From Hyphomicrobiaceae bacterium (lineage in GTDB: Bacteria > Pseudomonadota > Alphaproteobacteria > Rhizobiales > Hyphomicrobiaceae): 6,749 nt of DNA. Shown here piece after piece: positions 5,693 to 6,749 of this stretch. Position numbers and translations under genes: made by a program. A model generated the notes under the pieces. The model was not told the DNA's origin. It did not search any database and saw nothing but the letters and a program-made list of their open reading frames with translations. Numbering within the stretch: position 1 is the first letter of the stretch; each line of letters opens with the position of its first letter. The stretch is from assembly GCA_020442225.1 (NCBI GenBank), contig JAGRKR010000527.1:1-6749 (forward strand), written 5' to 3'.

Positions 5693-6328
5693 ATGAGGAA
5701 CGCGCTCGCATCGATGCTCTCCGGAACGGTGATCATTGCTCTGGCCGCGGCTCCCGGCCCACGAGCCTCTGCTCAGTCCACCCGCGCCACGGAAACCGCG
5801 CTCGGCTCCAGCCGATGCCCGGCCATTGGGATCACGAGGACGGACGAGGCGGGCGAACCGCTCGAAAAGAGCCGCTGGTACGCCTCGCACTGGCGCTGCC
5901 CGGGCTACAAGGGCCTCTATGTCTACATCGCCTATGGCGACCAGCGGGAGGGACTCGCCTTCGGCAGCCGGACGCGGCCAACGACGGAGTATCTCTGGCC
6001 CGGCGGCTTCGGTGCCTGGGGGCCGACCGTGGAATGGCGGGGCGGCAAGACTTCGAGGGGCTCGCGCGCACCTCTGACGGCGATTATCCGCTATTCCTGG
6101 AGCATCGACGCCCGCGCGCCCGGCAAGGCGGCTGACACAGGGGCGGATCTCGCCGTCATTCGCGTCGGCCGCGGGCGCAAGGACACCTGCATCGTCGCCT
6201 GGGTCGACGTCTCACTCAACCGGGACGCCCTGGCGCTGGCGCGTCGCTACGCAGACAGCGCGGCACGGGACATCGTGTGCGCTCGCCTGAAACAGCCGGC
6301 GCGGCTCGGCCGCCAACGACCCGACTGA
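5693..6328 (+). CDS. Secreted four-cysteine protein of unknown function
   Basis: A 211-residue protein that I do not recognise. The N-terminus is a clear signal peptide (MRNALASMLSGTVIIALAAAPGPRASAQ, cleavage likely after the ASA at 25-27). The mature part has exactly four cysteines (42, 69, 166, 196), consistent with two disulfides in the periplasm or outside the cell. It contains aromatic-rich stretches (SRWYASHWRCPGYKGLYVYIAYGD near 60-83 and LWPGGFGAWGPTVEW near 101-115) and a C-terminal helix with ALARRYADSAARDIVC. The end (about 199-211) is basic and probably disordered. The ATG at 5693 is preceded by AGAAAGGA at eight bases; an upstream in-frame TTG at 5672 is less likely because the signal peptide begins at 5693. 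It is divergent from the TPR-cytochrome gene and could share control with it through the spacer. Confidence 0.75.
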   Translation: MRNALASMLSGTVIIALAAAPGPRASAQSTRATETALGSSRCPAIGITRTDEAGEPLEKSRWYASHWRCPGYKGLYVYIAYGDQREGLAFGSRTRPTTEYLWPGGFGAWGPTVEWRGGKTSRGSRAPLTAIIRYSWSIDARAPGKAADTGADLAVIRVGRGRKDTCIVAWVDVSLNRDALALARRYADSAARDIVCARLKQPARLGRQRPD

Positions 6329-6383
6329 GCCGCGAGGCGCGGGGCGGGCACATCACCACCACAGGGCGGCGCGTCCCCACGTC

Positions 6384-6749
6384 TCATTTGCGCGTGGCGA
6401 GTTCCTCGCGCTTGATCTCGAGCGCGAGCCACTCCTCTTCCGCCGTCGCGAGCTCGGCCGAGCACGCTTCGAGCTGCGCGGCCGCGGACTTGAACGCCGC
6501 GGGATCGCGCGCATAAAGCGACGTGTCGGCGAGCCGGCCCTTCAGCGTATCGATCTCCGCCTCGAGCGCCGCCATCCGCTCCGGCAGGAGATCGAGCGCC
6601 CGCTTCTCCTTGAAGGACAGCTTGGCCGGGGACGTGACGCCGCTCCCTGCGCCCGCCTCGCTCGAGACGCCGCCCTGCGCGGCTTCCTTCCGCCGCGCCG
6701 CAGCGGGCTCCGGCGCATTGCCCGCTCTTTGCGCCTGCATGTCGGAGTA
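6384..6749 (-). CDS. uup: ABC-F family ATPase (Uup-like), C-terminal fragment
   Basis: The last 121 codons of a gene whose start lies beyond the right edge. The frame is open to the window end and reads YSDMQAQR at the first visible residues, matching the end of the second ATPase domain region in Uup-type proteins as I recall them. A low-complexity Ala/Gly/Pro-rich linker follows (about 9-41), then a helical, charged segment from KLSFKEKRALDLLPERM (about 43) to the end that corresponds to the ABC-F C-terminal coiled-coil domain (ABC_tran_CTD). ABC-F proteins of this type act on ribosomes; in E. coli Uup the coiled coil binds nucleic acid. An ATG at 6740 is internal, not the true start. No ATPase motif is inside the window, so the call rests on the C-terminal domain. 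Convergent with the secreted-protein gene, 55 bases apart. Confidence 0.8.
   Translation of the reverse strand, partial: YSDMQAQRAGNAPEPAAARRKEAAQGGVSSEAGAGSGVTSPAKLSFKEKRALDLLPERMAALEAEIDTLKGRLADTSLYARDPAAFKSAAAQLEACSAELATAEEEWLALEIKREELATRK

Noticed and set aside
5486..5890. N-terminal extension of the TPR-cytochrome frame to an ATG at 5890
   Set aside because: The extension overlaps the start of the divergent secreted-protein gene, is Arg-rich without a signal peptide, and the ATG at 5485 has both a strong ribosome binding site and an export signal.
6330..6342. CCGCG/CGCGG mini-hairpin between the secreted-protein gene and the uup-like gene as a terminator
   Set aside because: Five base pairs with a three-base loop and no T-tract; too weak to call.

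Overview
The window is high-GC DNA with tight gene packing. Everything recognised points to an alphaproteobacterium, most likely of the Hyphomicrobiales (Rhizobiales). The clues are codon usage rich in G/C third positions, a Liv-type (HAAT) branched-chain-amino-acid-like ABC transporter, a TPR protein of the style common in that order, and the C-terminal end of an Uup-like ABC-F ATPase. The taxonomic call is inference. There are no rRNA, tRNA, CRISPR, insertion-sequence or phage signals.

Positions 1-3335 (minus strand) hold the front of a liv-type operon in transcription order: periplasmic substrate-binding protein (2097-3335), LivH-like permease (1075-1965), LivM-like permease (120-1073) and the first 41 codons of a LivG-like ATPase (1-123), which runs off the left edge. 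The permease and ATPase genes are coupled very tightly (1-base gap, then a 4-base ATGA overlap). The binding-protein gene is set apart by 131 bases that contain a strong hairpin. Such a hairpin could explain higher expression of the binding protein than of the permeases.

Positions 3336-3736 are a 401-base divergent intergenic region with a perfect 12-bp palindrome, other inverted repeats, promoter-like elements in both directions and several GC-rich leader hairpins. Reading right from it is a cysteine amidohydrolase (3737-4453) that closely resembles N-carbamoylsarcosine amidohydrolase, with the Asp-Lys-Cys triad intact. The simplest reading is a small uptake-and-hydrolysis unit: the Liv-like transporter imports an amide or N-carbamoyl compound and the amidase releases ammonia from it. 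The substrate is not determined by the sequence.

Positions 4484-5485 (minus) encode an exported fusion of five TPR repeats and a C-terminal class I cytochrome c domain. A sequence matching the FNR/FixK core TTGA-N6-TCAA lies 80-93 bases upstream of its start codon, which suggests oxygen-responsive control. Divergent from it is a small secreted protein with four cysteines and no recognised family (5693-6328). The right edge (6384-6749, minus) is the C-terminal coiled-coil end of an Uup-like ABC-F protein, convergent with the secreted protein.
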